Source: Rhodobacter sp. (GTDB lineage: Bacteria; Pseudomonadota; Alphaproteobacteria; Rhodobacterales; Rhodobacteraceae). Taken from it: DNA of 64,000 nt. This document shows positions 9,065-16,789 of this stretch, one piece after another (positions within the stretch are counted from its first letter, which is position 1; every line of letters starts with the position of its first letter). Where the stretch lies: positions 1,084,501 to 1,148,500 of the forward strand of contig JACKKG010000001.1 in NCBI GenBank assembly GCA_020637515.1, written 5' to 3'. Under the pieces are notes generated by a model that saw nothing but the letters and a program-made list of their open reading frames with translations, searched no databases and was not told where the DNA came from. Both the position numbers and the translations under genes were made by a program.

Positions 9065-9096
9065 GCCCGCCCGCCCGTTGGAAGGGCGGGGCGGGC
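9065..9096. terminator. GC-rich hairpin between convergent genes
   Basis: GCCCGCCCGCCC (9065-9076) pairs with GGGCGGGGCGGGC (9084-9096) with one bulged G and a 7-nt loop. It sits between the dctM stop (9062) and the stop of the minus-strand oxidoreductase (9105), so it can end both transcripts. It has no T tract in either direction. Confidence 0.55.
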
Positions 9097-9104
9097 GGGG
9101 GCGG

Positions 9105-10106
9105 TCAATCCGCCAGCGTCACCACCAGTTTGCCCTTGACCTGGCGGGCCGCCAGCCGTTCCAGCGCCCCCGGCGCGGCGTCGAGGCCGGGCACGGTTTC
9201 AACGAGCGGCTTGATCTTGCCGGCCTGATACAGCGCGAACAGTTCCTGCACCGACTGGACGTGCCTGGCGGGATTGCGCTGGGTTGCCGCGCCCCAGAAC
9301 ACGCCGATCACGCTGCACGCCTTCAGCAACGGCAGGTTCATCGGCAGTTTCGCGATACCGGCCGGGAATCCGACGACCAGATAGCGCCCCTCCCAGGCAA
9401 TGGCGCGCAGCGCGGGTTCCACATAGCCGCCGCCCACGGGATCATAGATCACCTGGGCGCCGTGCTTTCCGCACAGGGTCTTGAACCGTTCGGCCAGCGC
9501 GCGGCTGGCGTCCTTGTCGTCCAGGCTGGCCGGATAGACCAGCCCGTCATCGGCCCCCGCCGCCAGCGCGACATCCAGCTTTTCCTGCGAGGAACACGCG
9601 GCCAGCACCCGCGCACCGAGCGCCTTGCCCAGCTCGACCGCCGCCAGCCCGACCCCGCCCGAGGCGCCAAGGACCAGCAGCGTCTCGCCGGGTTTCAGCT
9701 GCGCGCGGTCGGTCAGCGCGTGATACGAGGTGCCGTAGGTCATCAGAAAGGCCGCCGCGTCGGCAAAAGGCATCGCGTCGGGGATCGGCGTGACCAGCGC
9801 CCGGCCCAGGGCCACCTGTTCGGCCAGCCCACCCCAGCCGGGAAACCCCAGCACCCGCGTGCCCGGCGCCAGATCGGCGACGCCCTCGCCAACGGCGGTC
9901 ACGGTTCCGGCGATCTCGGCGCCCGGCGCAAAGGGGCGTTGGGGTTTGAACTGATACTGGTCCCGGATGATCAGCAGGTCGGGAAAGTTCAGTCCCACCG
10001 CCGCGACCGTGACCACGACCTCGCCCTTGGCGGGCGCCGGGCTTGGCAGGTCCTCGACCCGCAGGGTTTCGGGGCCTCCGGCGGTGCGGCTGAGCAGGGC
10101 TTTCAT
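9105..10106 (-). CDS. NADPH:quinone oxidoreductase family protein (zinc-free MDR)
   Basis: A 333-residue medium-chain dehydrogenase/reductase. It has an N-terminal GroES-like domain (about 1-120), then a Rossmann fold with GASGGVGLAAVELGKALGA near residue 150. The catalytic zinc and structural zinc cysteines of alcohol dehydrogenases are absent, placing it among quinone oxidoreductases or enoyl-reductase-like enzymes that reduce conjugated carbonyls with NADPH. It diverges from the amidohydrolase across operator site 2, so both should answer to the same regulator. In a carboxylase pathway it might act as an enoyl-CoA reductase, which is inference. Confidence 0.85.
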   Translation of the reverse strand: MKALLSRTAGGPETLRVEDLPSPAPAKGEVVVTVAAVGLNFPDLLIIRDQYQFKPQRPFAPGAEIAGTVTAVGEGVADLAPGTRVLGFPGWGGLAEQVALGRALVTPIPDAMPFADAAAFLMTYGTSYHALTDRAQLKPGETLLVLGASGGVGLAAVELGKALGARVLAACSSQEKLDVALAAGADDGLVYPASLDDKDASRALAERFKTLCGKHGAQVIYDPVGGGYVEPALRAIAWEGRYLVVGFPAGIAKLPMNLPLLKACSVIGVFWGAATQRNPARHVQSVQELFALYQAGKIKPLVETVPGLDAAPGALERLAARQVKGKLVVTLAD

Positions 10107-10134
10107 CGGTTTCCTCCTTGGGCTTTGTCGGGGT

Positions 10135-10163
10135 AGTATCCGGGATCAGCAGATTGTTGACAA
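10135..10163 (-). promoter_or_regulatory. Putative promoter of the quinone oxidoreductase
   Basis: Read on the minus strand, TTGTCA (10163-10158) and GATACT (10140-10135) are 17 bases apart. The -35 hexamer lies inside operator site 2, so a bound repressor would block it. The start codon is at 10106. Confidence 0.45.
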
Positions 10164-10167
10164 TCTT
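10150..10167. promoter_or_regulatory. Palindromic operator, site 2 (putative GntR/FCD regulator)
   Basis: AGATTGT-TG-ACAATCT (10151-10166) is the reverse complement of the core of site 1; 17 of 18 positions match. It lies between two divergent genes and overlaps both candidate -35 boxes (TTGACA on plus, TTGTCA on minus), so one protein could shut both promoters. Confidence 0.7.
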
Positions 10168-10186
10168 AATTGTGACGGAATAGGCT
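10157..10186 (+). promoter_or_regulatory. Putative promoter of the amidohydrolase
   Basis: A perfect -35 TTGACA (10157-10162) is followed 18 bases later by TAGGCT (10181-10186). The -35 lies within operator site 2. The same 18-base spacing and TAG--T form are seen at the TRAP promoter (6143-6172). Confidence 0.45.
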
Positions 10187-10213
10187 GACCTGAACAGGAC
10201 AAGGACAGCTTTC

Positions 10214-11113
10214 GTGCAGATCATCGACGCGCATCATCACCTTTGGGACCTGGAGCGGAACGCCTATCCCTGGAACCGCCCCGACGATCACGATAGGGGC
10301 TGGGGTGACACGCAGTCGCTCAGGCGCAGTTTTCTGCCGCATCACCTGCAAGCCGAGGCCCGGGCCGCCGGCGTCACCCTTGCCGGATCGGTGCATGTGC
10401 AGGCGAACTGGGACCCGGCGGACCCGGTGGGCGAAACCCGCTGGTTGGCCGAGGTGGCGGCCGAGCCCGGCGCGAACGGATTGCCGCAGGCCATCGTCGC
10501 CTTTGCCGATCTCTCGGCCGACACGGCGCCCCGGGTGCTGGCCGATCATGCCGCCTTTGCGGCGGTGCGGGGCATCCGGCAGGTGCTGAACCGTCACCCC
10601 GATCCGCGCCTGAACCGCGCGCCGCGCGATTTCCTGGCCGACCCCGACTGGCGGCGCGGCTTCGCGCGGCTGGCCGATCACGGGTTCAGCTTTGACGCGC
10701 AGATCTATTATCAGCAGGCCCCGGCGCTGGCCGATCTGGCCCGCGCGCATCCCGAAACGACGATCGTTCTGGATCACGCGCTGATGCCGGCCGAACGGGG
10801 CGAGGCGCATCTCGCCGGGTGGCGCGACGCGGTCAGCCGTCTGGCCGATTGCCCCAACACGGTGATGAAAATCAGTGGCTTCGGCATGGTGGACAACCAG
10901 TGGACCGTCGAAACGATCCGTCCCTTCGTGGCGCATTGCCTGGCTGCGTTCGGCCCTGACCGCGCGATGTTCGGCTCGAACTTTCCGGTGGACCGGCTGA
11001 TGGCGTCCTATGCAAAGGTCTGGGGCGCGTTCGACACCCTGACCGCATCGCTGCCGGCCTCGGCGCGGGACGCGCTGTTCGTGGGCACCGCAGCGCAGAC
11101 CTATCGGATCTGA
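10214..11113 (+). CDS. Amidohydrolase family protein (COG3618-type TIM-barrel hydrolase)
   Basis: A 299-residue metal-dependent hydrolase. The N-terminal IIDAHHHLWDL carries the HxH metal motif, and the C-terminal FGSNFPVDRL carries the conserved Asp of this family. The group includes lactonases such as L-fucono-lactonase, 4-sulfomuconolactonase and 2-pyrone-4,6-dicarboxylate hydrolase relatives. A ring-opening or lactone-hydrolysing step upstream of CoA activation is therefore likely, but the substrate is not readable. The start is GTG at 10214, with AAGGA upstream, since the family begins exactly at this motif. It converges with the GntR gene 20 bases downstream. Confidence 0.8.
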   Translation: MQIIDAHHHLWDLERNAYPWNRPDDHDRGWGDTQSLRRSFLPHHLQAEARAAGVTLAGSVHVQANWDPADPVGETRWLAEVAAEPGANGLPQAIVAFADLSADTAPRVLADHAAFAAVRGIRQVLNRHPDPRLNRAPRDFLADPDWRRGFARLADHGFSFDAQIYYQQAPALADLARAHPETTIVLDHALMPAERGEAHLAGWRDAVSRLADCPNTVMKISGFGMVDNQWTVETIRPFVAHCLAAFGPDRAMFGSNFPVDRLMASYAKVWGAFDTLTASLPASARDALFVGTAAQTYRI

Positions 11114-11133
11114 GCAGAGAGGCGCGCGCGCGG

Positions 11134-11862
11134 CTATTGCCGTTCGCCCGCTTCCAGCAGCTTGATCGCAAACGCGCGCGAGCGGCGGACAATGCTGCGG
11201 GCGGTGGACTCGGCCGGCTCCGAGCGGCCGTGCTGGATGTGATCGACGAGCTGTTCCCATAGCATGACCGAATCCTGGCGACGTTCGTGCGTGGAGACCC
11301 CCAGCCGCGAATAGCGTAGCGTCTGGTGGAACAGCATCGTCACGAACGAGGTCAGCCGCTCGCTTCCGGCGGATTCACTCATGGTCAGGCCGAATTCCTG
11401 CACCGCCTCGACGAAATCGGCGGTCGCGGTGTCATCCTGGCGCGCGGCGATGCCGCGCAGCCGGTCCAGGCGGGTGCGAAATGCCTCGAGATCGGCGTCG
11501 GAATGGTGCTGTGCGACGCGGGTCGCCACCAGCCCGAACAGGACGCTGCGGATCTCGAACAGGTCGGCCACCTCGTCGGGCGACAGCTTGGTCACCACCG
11601 CGCCGCGCCGCGGCAGGATCTGCACCAGCCCCGAGGTTTCAAGAATGCGCAACGCTTCGCGCACCGGCCCGCGCGAGACCTTGAACCGGGTCGCGACCCC
11701 GATCTCCTGGATGCGGGTGTCGGGCGGCAGCCGGTCGTTGACGATTTCCTCGGCCAGTTGCATCGCGATCTGTTCCGCGATCGACAGCGCCTCGCCGCTA
11801 TCGCCGCGCGAGGGTCGCAAGGAGGCCAGCATCGCGCGTTGAAGGAGAGAGGTTTGCCACAT
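11134..11862 (-). CDS. GntR family transcriptional regulator, FCD (FadR) subfamily
   Basis: A 242-residue DNA-binding protein. The winged helix lies at about residues 25-95 (DTRIQEIGVATRFKVSRGPVREALRILETSGLV then a GAVVTKL wing). The all-helical FCD effector domain follows (about 105-230). FCD regulators are usually repressors released by a carboxylate or acyl-CoA intermediate. It is the only regulator in the 6.1-16.8 kb catabolic region and is the natural candidate for the repeated palindrome ATTGTCAACAAT. It lies 40 bases after the biotin carrier gene on the same strand, so the two may be cotranscribed from site 3. A half-site (GATTGTCTAC, 11891-11900) precedes its start. Confidence 0.88.
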   Translation of the reverse strand: MWQTSLLQRAMLASLRPSRGDSGEALSIAEQIAMQLAEEIVNDRLPPDTRIQEIGVATRFKVSRGPVREALRILETSGLVQILPRRGAVVTKLSPDEVADLFEIRSVLFGLVATRVAQHHSDADLEAFRTRLDRLRGIAARQDDTATADFVEAVQEFGLTMSESAGSERLTSFVTMLFHQTLRYSRLGVSTHERRQDSVMLWEQLVDHIQHGRSEPAESTARSIVRRSRAFAIKLLEAGERQ

Positions 11863-11902
11863 GGCGGGACTGTCCGCGTGTCGGTAAGACGATTGTCTAC
11901 CT

Positions 11903-12130
11903 TTAGACGTCCGCAGTCAGAGAGACAAGCGGCTGCCCCTCGGCCACGGCGTCGCCTTCGGCCACCAGGATCGCGACCACGGTGCAATCCCCGGGGGCCA
12001 GGACCGGGATTTCCATCTTCATGGATTCCAGGATGACAAGCACATCGTCTTCCTCGACCGTGGCTCCGGGCGCGACCTCGATCTTCCAGACGGTCCCGGC
12101 AATCTCGCTTTCGATGATCTCTGTGGCCAC
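11903..12130 (-). CDS. Biotin/lipoyl carrier protein (biotin carboxyl carrier subunit)
   Basis: A 75-residue single-domain biotinyl carrier. The SMKME sequence holds the biotin-accepting lysine at residue 37, flanked by the two glycine-centred beta hairpins of the fold. It would shuttle carboxylated biotin between the biotin carboxylase (13808-15199) and carboxyltransferase (12244-13800). The GTG at 12130 was chosen because GGGGGA lies six bases upstream and the family begins here; longer in-frame starts reach into the operator. Stand-alone carriers this small are less common than fusions to the carboxylase. It is divergent from the carboxyltransferase across operator site 3. Confidence 0.85.
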   Translation of the reverse strand: MATEIIESEIAGTVWKIEVAPGATVEEDDVLVILESMKMEIPVLAPGDCTVVAILVAEGDAVAEGQPLVSLTADV

Positions 12131-12184
12131 GGTGGTTCCCCCTTGGACATGACGGTGCGTTCTGCCCATCATTATCAAAACATG

Positions 12185-12202
12185 CTTATTGTCAACAATC
12201 TT
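12185..12202. promoter_or_regulatory. Palindromic operator, site 3 (putative GntR/FCD regulator)
   Basis: The 12-bp core ATTGTCAACAAT (12188-12199) and the right flank CTT match site 1; the left outer three bases differ. It lies between the biotin carrier gene and the carboxyltransferase gene. It overlaps a -35 TTGTCA on the plus strand and TTGACA on the minus strand. Confidence 0.7.
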
Positions 12203-12216
12203 ACTTTCTGTAAACT
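12189..12216 (+). promoter_or_regulatory. Putative promoter of the carboxylase/acyl-CoA synthetase operon
   Basis: TTGTCA (12189-12194) and TAAACT (12211-12216) are 16 bases apart, and the -35 element is embedded in operator site 3. The carboxyltransferase ATG is at 12244 with GGGAGG upstream. Confidence 0.5.
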
Positions 12217-12243
12217 GGGCCCATTGCCGAAGGGAGGCCAACG

Positions 12244-13800
12244 ATGAGCTGGCAGAAGGAAGTTGACGAGATCCACCGCCGCCGCGCGATCGCGCGCGAA
12301 CTGGGTGGGCCCGAGGCCGTGGCCAAGCAGCACGCCCAGGGCCGGCTGACCGTGCGGGAAAGGATCGACCGACTGGTGGATCCCGGCAGTTTCCGCGAAC
12401 TGGGTGCGATGACGGGCAAGGCGGTCTACGACGACCAGCACAATCTGGTCAGCGTGACCCCGGCCAACGCGGTGATCGGCAGCGCCCGGATCGACGGGCG
12501 GCGCGTGTCCATCGACGGCGACGACTGGACGATCCGCGGCGGTTCGTCCGAGGCGACGGTGTCCGACAAGTGGATCTATTCCGAGATCTACGCCGAAGAA
12601 ATGAAGATCCCGCTGATCCGGCTGGTCGAAAGCGCCGGCGGCAGCGTCAGGATCCTGGACCAGAACGCGGCGACCAAGCTTCCGGCCTATCCGACCTGGA
12701 CGCTGGCGCGGATGATGGGCAAGATTCCGATCGTCGGCATCGCGCTGGGCCCCTGCGCGGGCCTGGGTGCGATCAAGGCGGCGACGGCGCATTATTCGAT
12801 CATGGTCAAGGGAACCTCGCAGGTGTTTGCGGGCGGTCCGCCGGTGGTCGAACGCGGCATGGGCATCAAGGTCAGCAAGGAGGATCTGGGCGGCTCGAAG
12901 ATCCACACCCGCGAATCCGGTGTCATGGGCAACGAGGCCGCGACCGAGGACGAGGCCTTTGCCATGGCCCGCCGCTTTCTGTCCTACCTGCCGTCGTCGG
13001 TCTATGAACTGCCCCCGGTGATCGACTGCGACGACCCCCGGGACCGCGCCGACGAGGCCCTGATCGAGATCATCCCCCGCGACCAGCGCAAGGTCTACAA
13101 GTCGCGCAAGATCCTGGAGATGGTGTTCGACAAGGGCTCGGTCTTTGAGCTGACCAAGGGGTATGGCCGGTCGGTCGTCACCTGTTTTGCGCGTCTTGGC
13201 GGGCGGCCGGTCGGCGTCATCACCACCGATCCGATGCAATACGGCGGCGGCATGACCAAGGCCTCGGCCGCCAAGATGGAGGGGTTCATCGACCTGTGCG
13301 ACACCTTTCATCTGCCGATCGTGCATCTGGTCGATCAGCCCGGCACCATCGTCGGCCCCGAGGCCGAGAAATCCGGCGCGGTCAAGGGATCGGTGCGGGT
13401 CTGCATGGCGATCGAGCAAAGCCAGGTGCCCTGGTGCGCGATCATCACCCGGCGGTGCTATGGGTTGGCCGGCAGCACCTTTGGCCGGGTTCAGGGGCTG
13501 AACCTGCATTATGCCTGGCCCTCGGGGCGTTGGGGGTCGATCCCGGTCGTCGGCGGGGCCGAGGCCGCCTTCAAGAAAGAGCTCGACCAACTGGATCCCG
13601 TGGCCCGCAAAGCCCGCCTGGATGCGATCGAATCCCATTTCCACCACCTGGAATCGCCCTTTCTGACCGCCGAGAAGTTCCGCATCCCCGACATCATCGA
13701 CCCGCGCGAGACACGGGCGATCCTGAACGACTGGCTGGATGACGCCTGGCGCCTGCTGCCCGAGCAGCTGGGCGTCAAGGGGCGCACCTTCCGGATGTGA
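12244..13800 (+). CDS. Acyl-CoA carboxylase, carboxyltransferase (beta) subunit
   Basis: A 518-residue subunit with two crotonase-like halves, as in propionyl-, methylcrotonyl- and geranyl-CoA carboxylases. The N-terminal KQHAQGRLTVRERIDRLVDPG segment is diagnostic. Oxyanion-hole glycines are visible near GPCAGLGA (residue about 175) and in the C-terminal half (CYGLAGSTFG, about 405-415). It transfers CO2 from carboxybiotin to an acyl-CoA. The length matches PccB/MccB-type enzymes. Together with the biotin carboxylase and separate carrier it makes a three-part holoenzyme. The acyl-CoA is presumably made by the synthetase encoded two genes downstream. Substrate identity is unknown. Confidence 0.9.
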   Translation: MSWQKEVDEIHRRRAIARELGGPEAVAKQHAQGRLTVRERIDRLVDPGSFRELGAMTGKAVYDDQHNLVSVTPANAVIGSARIDGRRVSIDGDDWTIRGGSSEATVSDKWIYSEIYAEEMKIPLIRLVESAGGSVRILDQNAATKLPAYPTWTLARMMGKIPIVGIALGPCAGLGAIKAATAHYSIMVKGTSQVFAGGPPVVERGMGIKVSKEDLGGSKIHTRESGVMGNEAATEDEAFAMARRFLSYLPSSVYELPPVIDCDDPRDRADEALIEIIPRDQRKVYKSRKILEMVFDKGSVFELTKGYGRSVVTCFARLGGRPVGVITTDPMQYGGGMTKASAAKMEGFIDLCDTFHLPIVHLVDQPGTIVGPEAEKSGAVKGSVRVCMAIEQSQVPWCAIITRRCYGLAGSTFGRVQGLNLHYAWPSGRWGSIPVVGGAEAAFKKELDQLDPVARKARLDAIESHFHHLESPFLTAEKFRIPDIIDPRETRAILNDWLDDAWRLLPEQLGVKGRTFRM

Positions 13801-13807
13801 GGCCGAC

Positions 13808-15199
13808 ATGAGGAAACTTCTGATCGCCAATCGCGGCGAGATCGCCTGCCGCATCCTCCGTGCCGCCCGGTCGCTGGACATCGCCACCGTCGCGGTCTTT
13901 TCCGATGCCGACGCCGGCGCTTTGCATGTGGCGCTGGCGGACGAGGCTGTCGCCATCGGCCCGGCGCAGGCCGCGCAAAGCTACCTGCGCCACGGCGCGG
14001 TGATCGACGCCGCCCTGCGAACCGGCGCCGACGCGGTGCATCCAGGCTATGGCTTTCTGGCCGAAAGCGCCGCTTTTGCCCGGGCGGTGCGCGCGGCGGG
14101 GCTGATCTGGGTGGGCCCCGATCCGCATACCATCGATGACATGGGCGACAAGCAACGCGCCCGGGACCTGGCGATCGCCGCCGGCGTGCCCGTGCTGCCC
14201 GGCTCGGACCGGTTCACCGAGGGCGCGCTGGACGGGCTGGAAACGGCGGGCGCGGCGGTCGGCTATCCGCTGCTGGTCAAGGCCTCGGCCGGAGGTGGCG
14301 GAATCGGGATGCAGCGGGTGGACGGCCCCGAAAAGCTGCGCAAGACCGTCGAACGCACGCAGGCCGCCGCCGCGCGCAGTTTCGGTGACGGGTCGGTGTT
14401 TCTGGAGCGATTCATCCCCCGCGCGCGACACGTCGAAATTCAGGTCTTCGGTTTTGGCGACGGCCGGGCAGTCCATCTGTTCGAGCGCGACTGCTCGTTG
14501 CAGCGCCGTTTTCAGAAGATCGTCGAGGAAAGCCCGGCCCCGGGCCTGCCGCGCGAGACCGTGAACCGCATGGCCGAGACCGCCTGCGCGCTGGCGCGGG
14601 CCGAACGCTATGCCGGGGCGGGGACCGTGGAATTCATCGTCGATGCCGACACGGGCGCGTTCTACTTTCTCGAAATGAACACAAGGATTCAGGTCGAACA
14701 CCCGGTGTCCGAAATGGTCACCGGCACCGACCTGGTCGCCGCGCAGTTGCGGCTGGCGGCGGGCGAGGACCTGCACGAGGCCATGGCTGGCTTGTCGCTG
14801 CACGGCCACGCGGTCGAGGTCCGGCTCTATGCCGAAAACCCGGCGCGCAAGTTCCTGCCGTCGCCCGGGACGCTGACCCGGTTCGACCTGCCGCGGAACA
14901 TGGACGGCGTGCGGATCGAGACCGGCTTTCGGGCCGGGGACGCGGTGACGCCCTATTACGATCCGCTGATCGCCAAGATCATCGCCCACGGCCCGGATCG
15001 GGCCACGGCCATCGCCCGGCTGGCCGCCGCGCTGTCGGAAACCGTGGTCGAGGGGCTGGTCACCAACCGCGATTTCCTGCTGGCGGTGCTGCACGACGCG
15101 GCGTTCCAGCGCGGCGCGATCTGGACCGGCTATGTCGAGGCCGGGCTCGATCGCCTGTTGCAAGACGCGCCCCCCCTTGCCGAAGGACCCTCGACATGA
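13808..15199 (+). CDS. Acyl-CoA carboxylase, biotin carboxylase subunit
   Basis: A 463-residue ATP-grasp enzyme that carboxylates biotin with bicarbonate and ATP. Features are LLIANRGEIACRILRAAR at the N-terminus, HPGYGFLAE near residue 75, a glycine-rich ATP loop (SAGGGGIGM near 160), EMNTRIQVEHPVSEMVTG near 290, and a biotin-carboxylase C-terminal domain (about 340-445). There is no carrier domain, which is why the separate 75-residue carrier is needed. The ATG at 13808 is eight bases after the previous stop. An in-frame start at 13739 would overlap that gene and lacks homology. It overlaps the synthetase by four bases (ATGA). Confidence 0.92.
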   Translation: MRKLLIANRGEIACRILRAARSLDIATVAVFSDADAGALHVALADEAVAIGPAQAAQSYLRHGAVIDAALRTGADAVHPGYGFLAESAAFARAVRAAGLIWVGPDPHTIDDMGDKQRARDLAIAAGVPVLPGSDRFTEGALDGLETAGAAVGYPLLVKASAGGGGIGMQRVDGPEKLRKTVERTQAAAARSFGDGSVFLERFIPRARHVEIQVFGFGDGRAVHLFERDCSLQRRFQKIVEESPAPGLPRETVNRMAETACALARAERYAGAGTVEFIVDADTGAFYFLEMNTRIQVEHPVSEMVTGTDLVAAQLRLAAGEDLHEAMAGLSLHGHAVEVRLYAENPARKFLPSPGTLTRFDLPRNMDGVRIETGFRAGDAVTPYYDPLIAKIIAHGPDRATAIARLAAALSETVVEGLVTNRDFLLAVLHDAAFQRGAIWTGYVEAGLDRLLQDAPPLAEGPST

Positions 15200-16773
15200 G
15201 CGACGCGCCGCTTTCCCTTCTCCATGCGGTGCGCGCATGGCTGGACGCCGACACCGATTGCGAGGCCGTGGTGCATGGCGACCAGCGCCTGAGCTATCGC
15301 GCGCTCGCCGCCCGTGCCCTGGCGCTGGCCGAGACGCTGCGCGCGCGCGGCATCCGGCCCGGCGACCGGGTGGCCGTGCTGCTCACCCCGCGGCCCGAGG
15401 CCCTGGTCACCTTGTTGGCGACCTGGCTGGCCGGGGCGACCTGGCTGGGCATCAATCCGCGTTTCAAGCGGCCCGAACAGCGCCAGAACCTGCTCGACAG
15501 CGGCGCGAAGCTGCTGATCGCGCTGTCGTGCGTCGGCAAGACCGACCTGAGCCCCGATCTGGACGCCCACACGGCCGAGCTGGGTCTGGACGTGATGCGC
15601 GTCGGCGCGGGTCTGTGGGACGGCGCCCTGCCGCCCCCCGTGGCCGAGGATACCGTGCCCGCCCTCTGGGATGCGGCGCTGGCTGGTTTCGATGCCGCGG
15701 TGCCGGCGGTCATCATCTTCACCTCGGGTTCGACAGGGCGGCCCAAGGGCGCACTGATTACCCATCGGGGGCTGGCGTTCCGCAGCGCCACCCTTCAGCG
15801 CGGCCGGTTCGCGGTGCCGCATGTGCGTCAGGTCCTGGATCTGCCGGTCAACCACATCGGCGCCCTGGCCAGCGGGATCGGCGTGGCCTTTGTCGCGGGC
15901 GGGGCCCTGGTGATGCACGAGCAGTTCGACCCCGGGTTCACCTTGCGCGCCATCGGCACCGAGGGGTTGCACGTTCTCAGCGGCGTTCCCGCGATGCTGG
16001 ACCGGATCGTCGCGCACCCCGATTTCGCCACCGCCGACCTGGCCAGCCTGCGTTACGTCAGTTGGGGCGCGGGGCCGATCAATCCGCGCGTTCTGGCCGC
16101 TTTGATGGAGCGCACCGGCGCGGAATTCTCGCAACAATACGGGCAGACGGAGTCGAACGGGCCGATCTGCTACACGCCCCCGACCCGCGATGTCGATATC
16201 CTGCTGACGACCACCGGCAAACCGGACCCGGACCTGCGGCTGCGCATCGCCTCGGACGACGGCATCGCAGTGCCGGCGGGCGACGAGGGCGAGGTCCAGG
16301 TGCTGCACCCGCATCCCTTTGCCGGCTATCTGGGCAACCCCGCCGCCAGCGCCCAGGCCTTTACCGCCGACGGCTGGCTGCGCACCGGCGACCGCGCGCG
16401 GCTGCGCGATGACGGGTATCTGGTGTTCTGCGGCCGCTCGAAGGAGATGTTCAAATCCGGCGGCTTCAACGTCTATCCGCGCGAAGTCGAGATCGTGCTC
16501 GAGGAACACCCCGCGATCCGCGCTGCGGCGGTGATCGGCGTCGAGGATGCCGACTGGGGCCAGGTCGGCCACGCCTTTGTCGAGGCCGACCCGGTCGCGC
16601 CCGACGCGGTGCTCGACTGGTGCCGCGCGCGTCTGGCGAACTACAAGATGCCCAAGCATCTGACGGTTCTGGACCGCCTGCCCAGAACCCCGGTGGACAA
16701 GGTAGACCGCATGACCCTTGCCGCGCGTGCCCAGGCCGCCGCCGCGGCACGGGCCGAGGAGGGTCCGGCCTGA
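15196..16773 (+). CDS. Acyl-CoA synthetase (AMP-dependent, ANL family)
   Basis: A 525-residue adenylating enzyme that activates a carboxylate to its CoA thioester. Motifs seen are the phosphate loop FTSGSTGRPKGALITH near residue 180, QQYGQTESNGP near 315, the hinge region DGYLVFCGRSKEMFKSGGFNVYPREVE near 410-435, and the catalytic lysine segment near residue 500 (PVDKVDR). It is coupled to the biotin carboxylase by ATGA. The order carboxyltransferase, biotin carboxylase, synthetase suggests that an imported acid is first activated and then carboxylated. It could instead be a benzoate- or cyclohexane-carboxylate-type ligase. Confidence 0.88.
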   Translation: MSDAPLSLLHAVRAWLDADTDCEAVVHGDQRLSYRALAARALALAETLRARGIRPGDRVAVLLTPRPEALVTLLATWLAGATWLGINPRFKRPEQRQNLLDSGAKLLIALSCVGKTDLSPDLDAHTAELGLDVMRVGAGLWDGALPPPVAEDTVPALWDAALAGFDAAVPAVIIFTSGSTGRPKGALITHRGLAFRSATLQRGRFAVPHVRQVLDLPVNHIGALASGIGVAFVAGGALVMHEQFDPGFTLRAIGTEGLHVLSGVPAMLDRIVAHPDFATADLASLRYVSWGAGPINPRVLAALMERTGAEFSQQYGQTESNGPICYTPPTRDVDILLTTTGKPDPDLRLRIASDDGIAVPAGDEGEVQVLHPHPFAGYLGNPAASAQAFTADGWLRTGDRARLRDDGYLVFCGRSKEMFKSGGFNVYPREVEIVLEEHPAIRAAAVIGVEDADWGQVGHAFVEADPVAPDAVLDWCRARLANYKMPKHLTVLDRLPRTPVDKVDRMTLAARAQAAAAARAEEGPA

Positions 16774-16789
16774 GGGGCGTGGCCCCTCA
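16771..16789. terminator. Bidirectional hairpin containing both convergent stop codons
   Basis: TGAGGGGC-GTG-GCCCCTCA is a perfect 8-bp stem. The left arm begins with the TGA of the acyl-CoA synthetase, and the right arm is the complement of the TGA of the minus-strand ABC permease. The two genes are therefore separated only by this hairpin, which can end transcripts in both directions. Confidence 0.65.

Noticed and set aside
11903..12241. Longer start for the biotin carrier, giving a 112-residue protein
   Set aside because: The extra N-terminus would be translated from the operator and promoter region; the GTG at 12130 has a good ribosome site and matches the family start.
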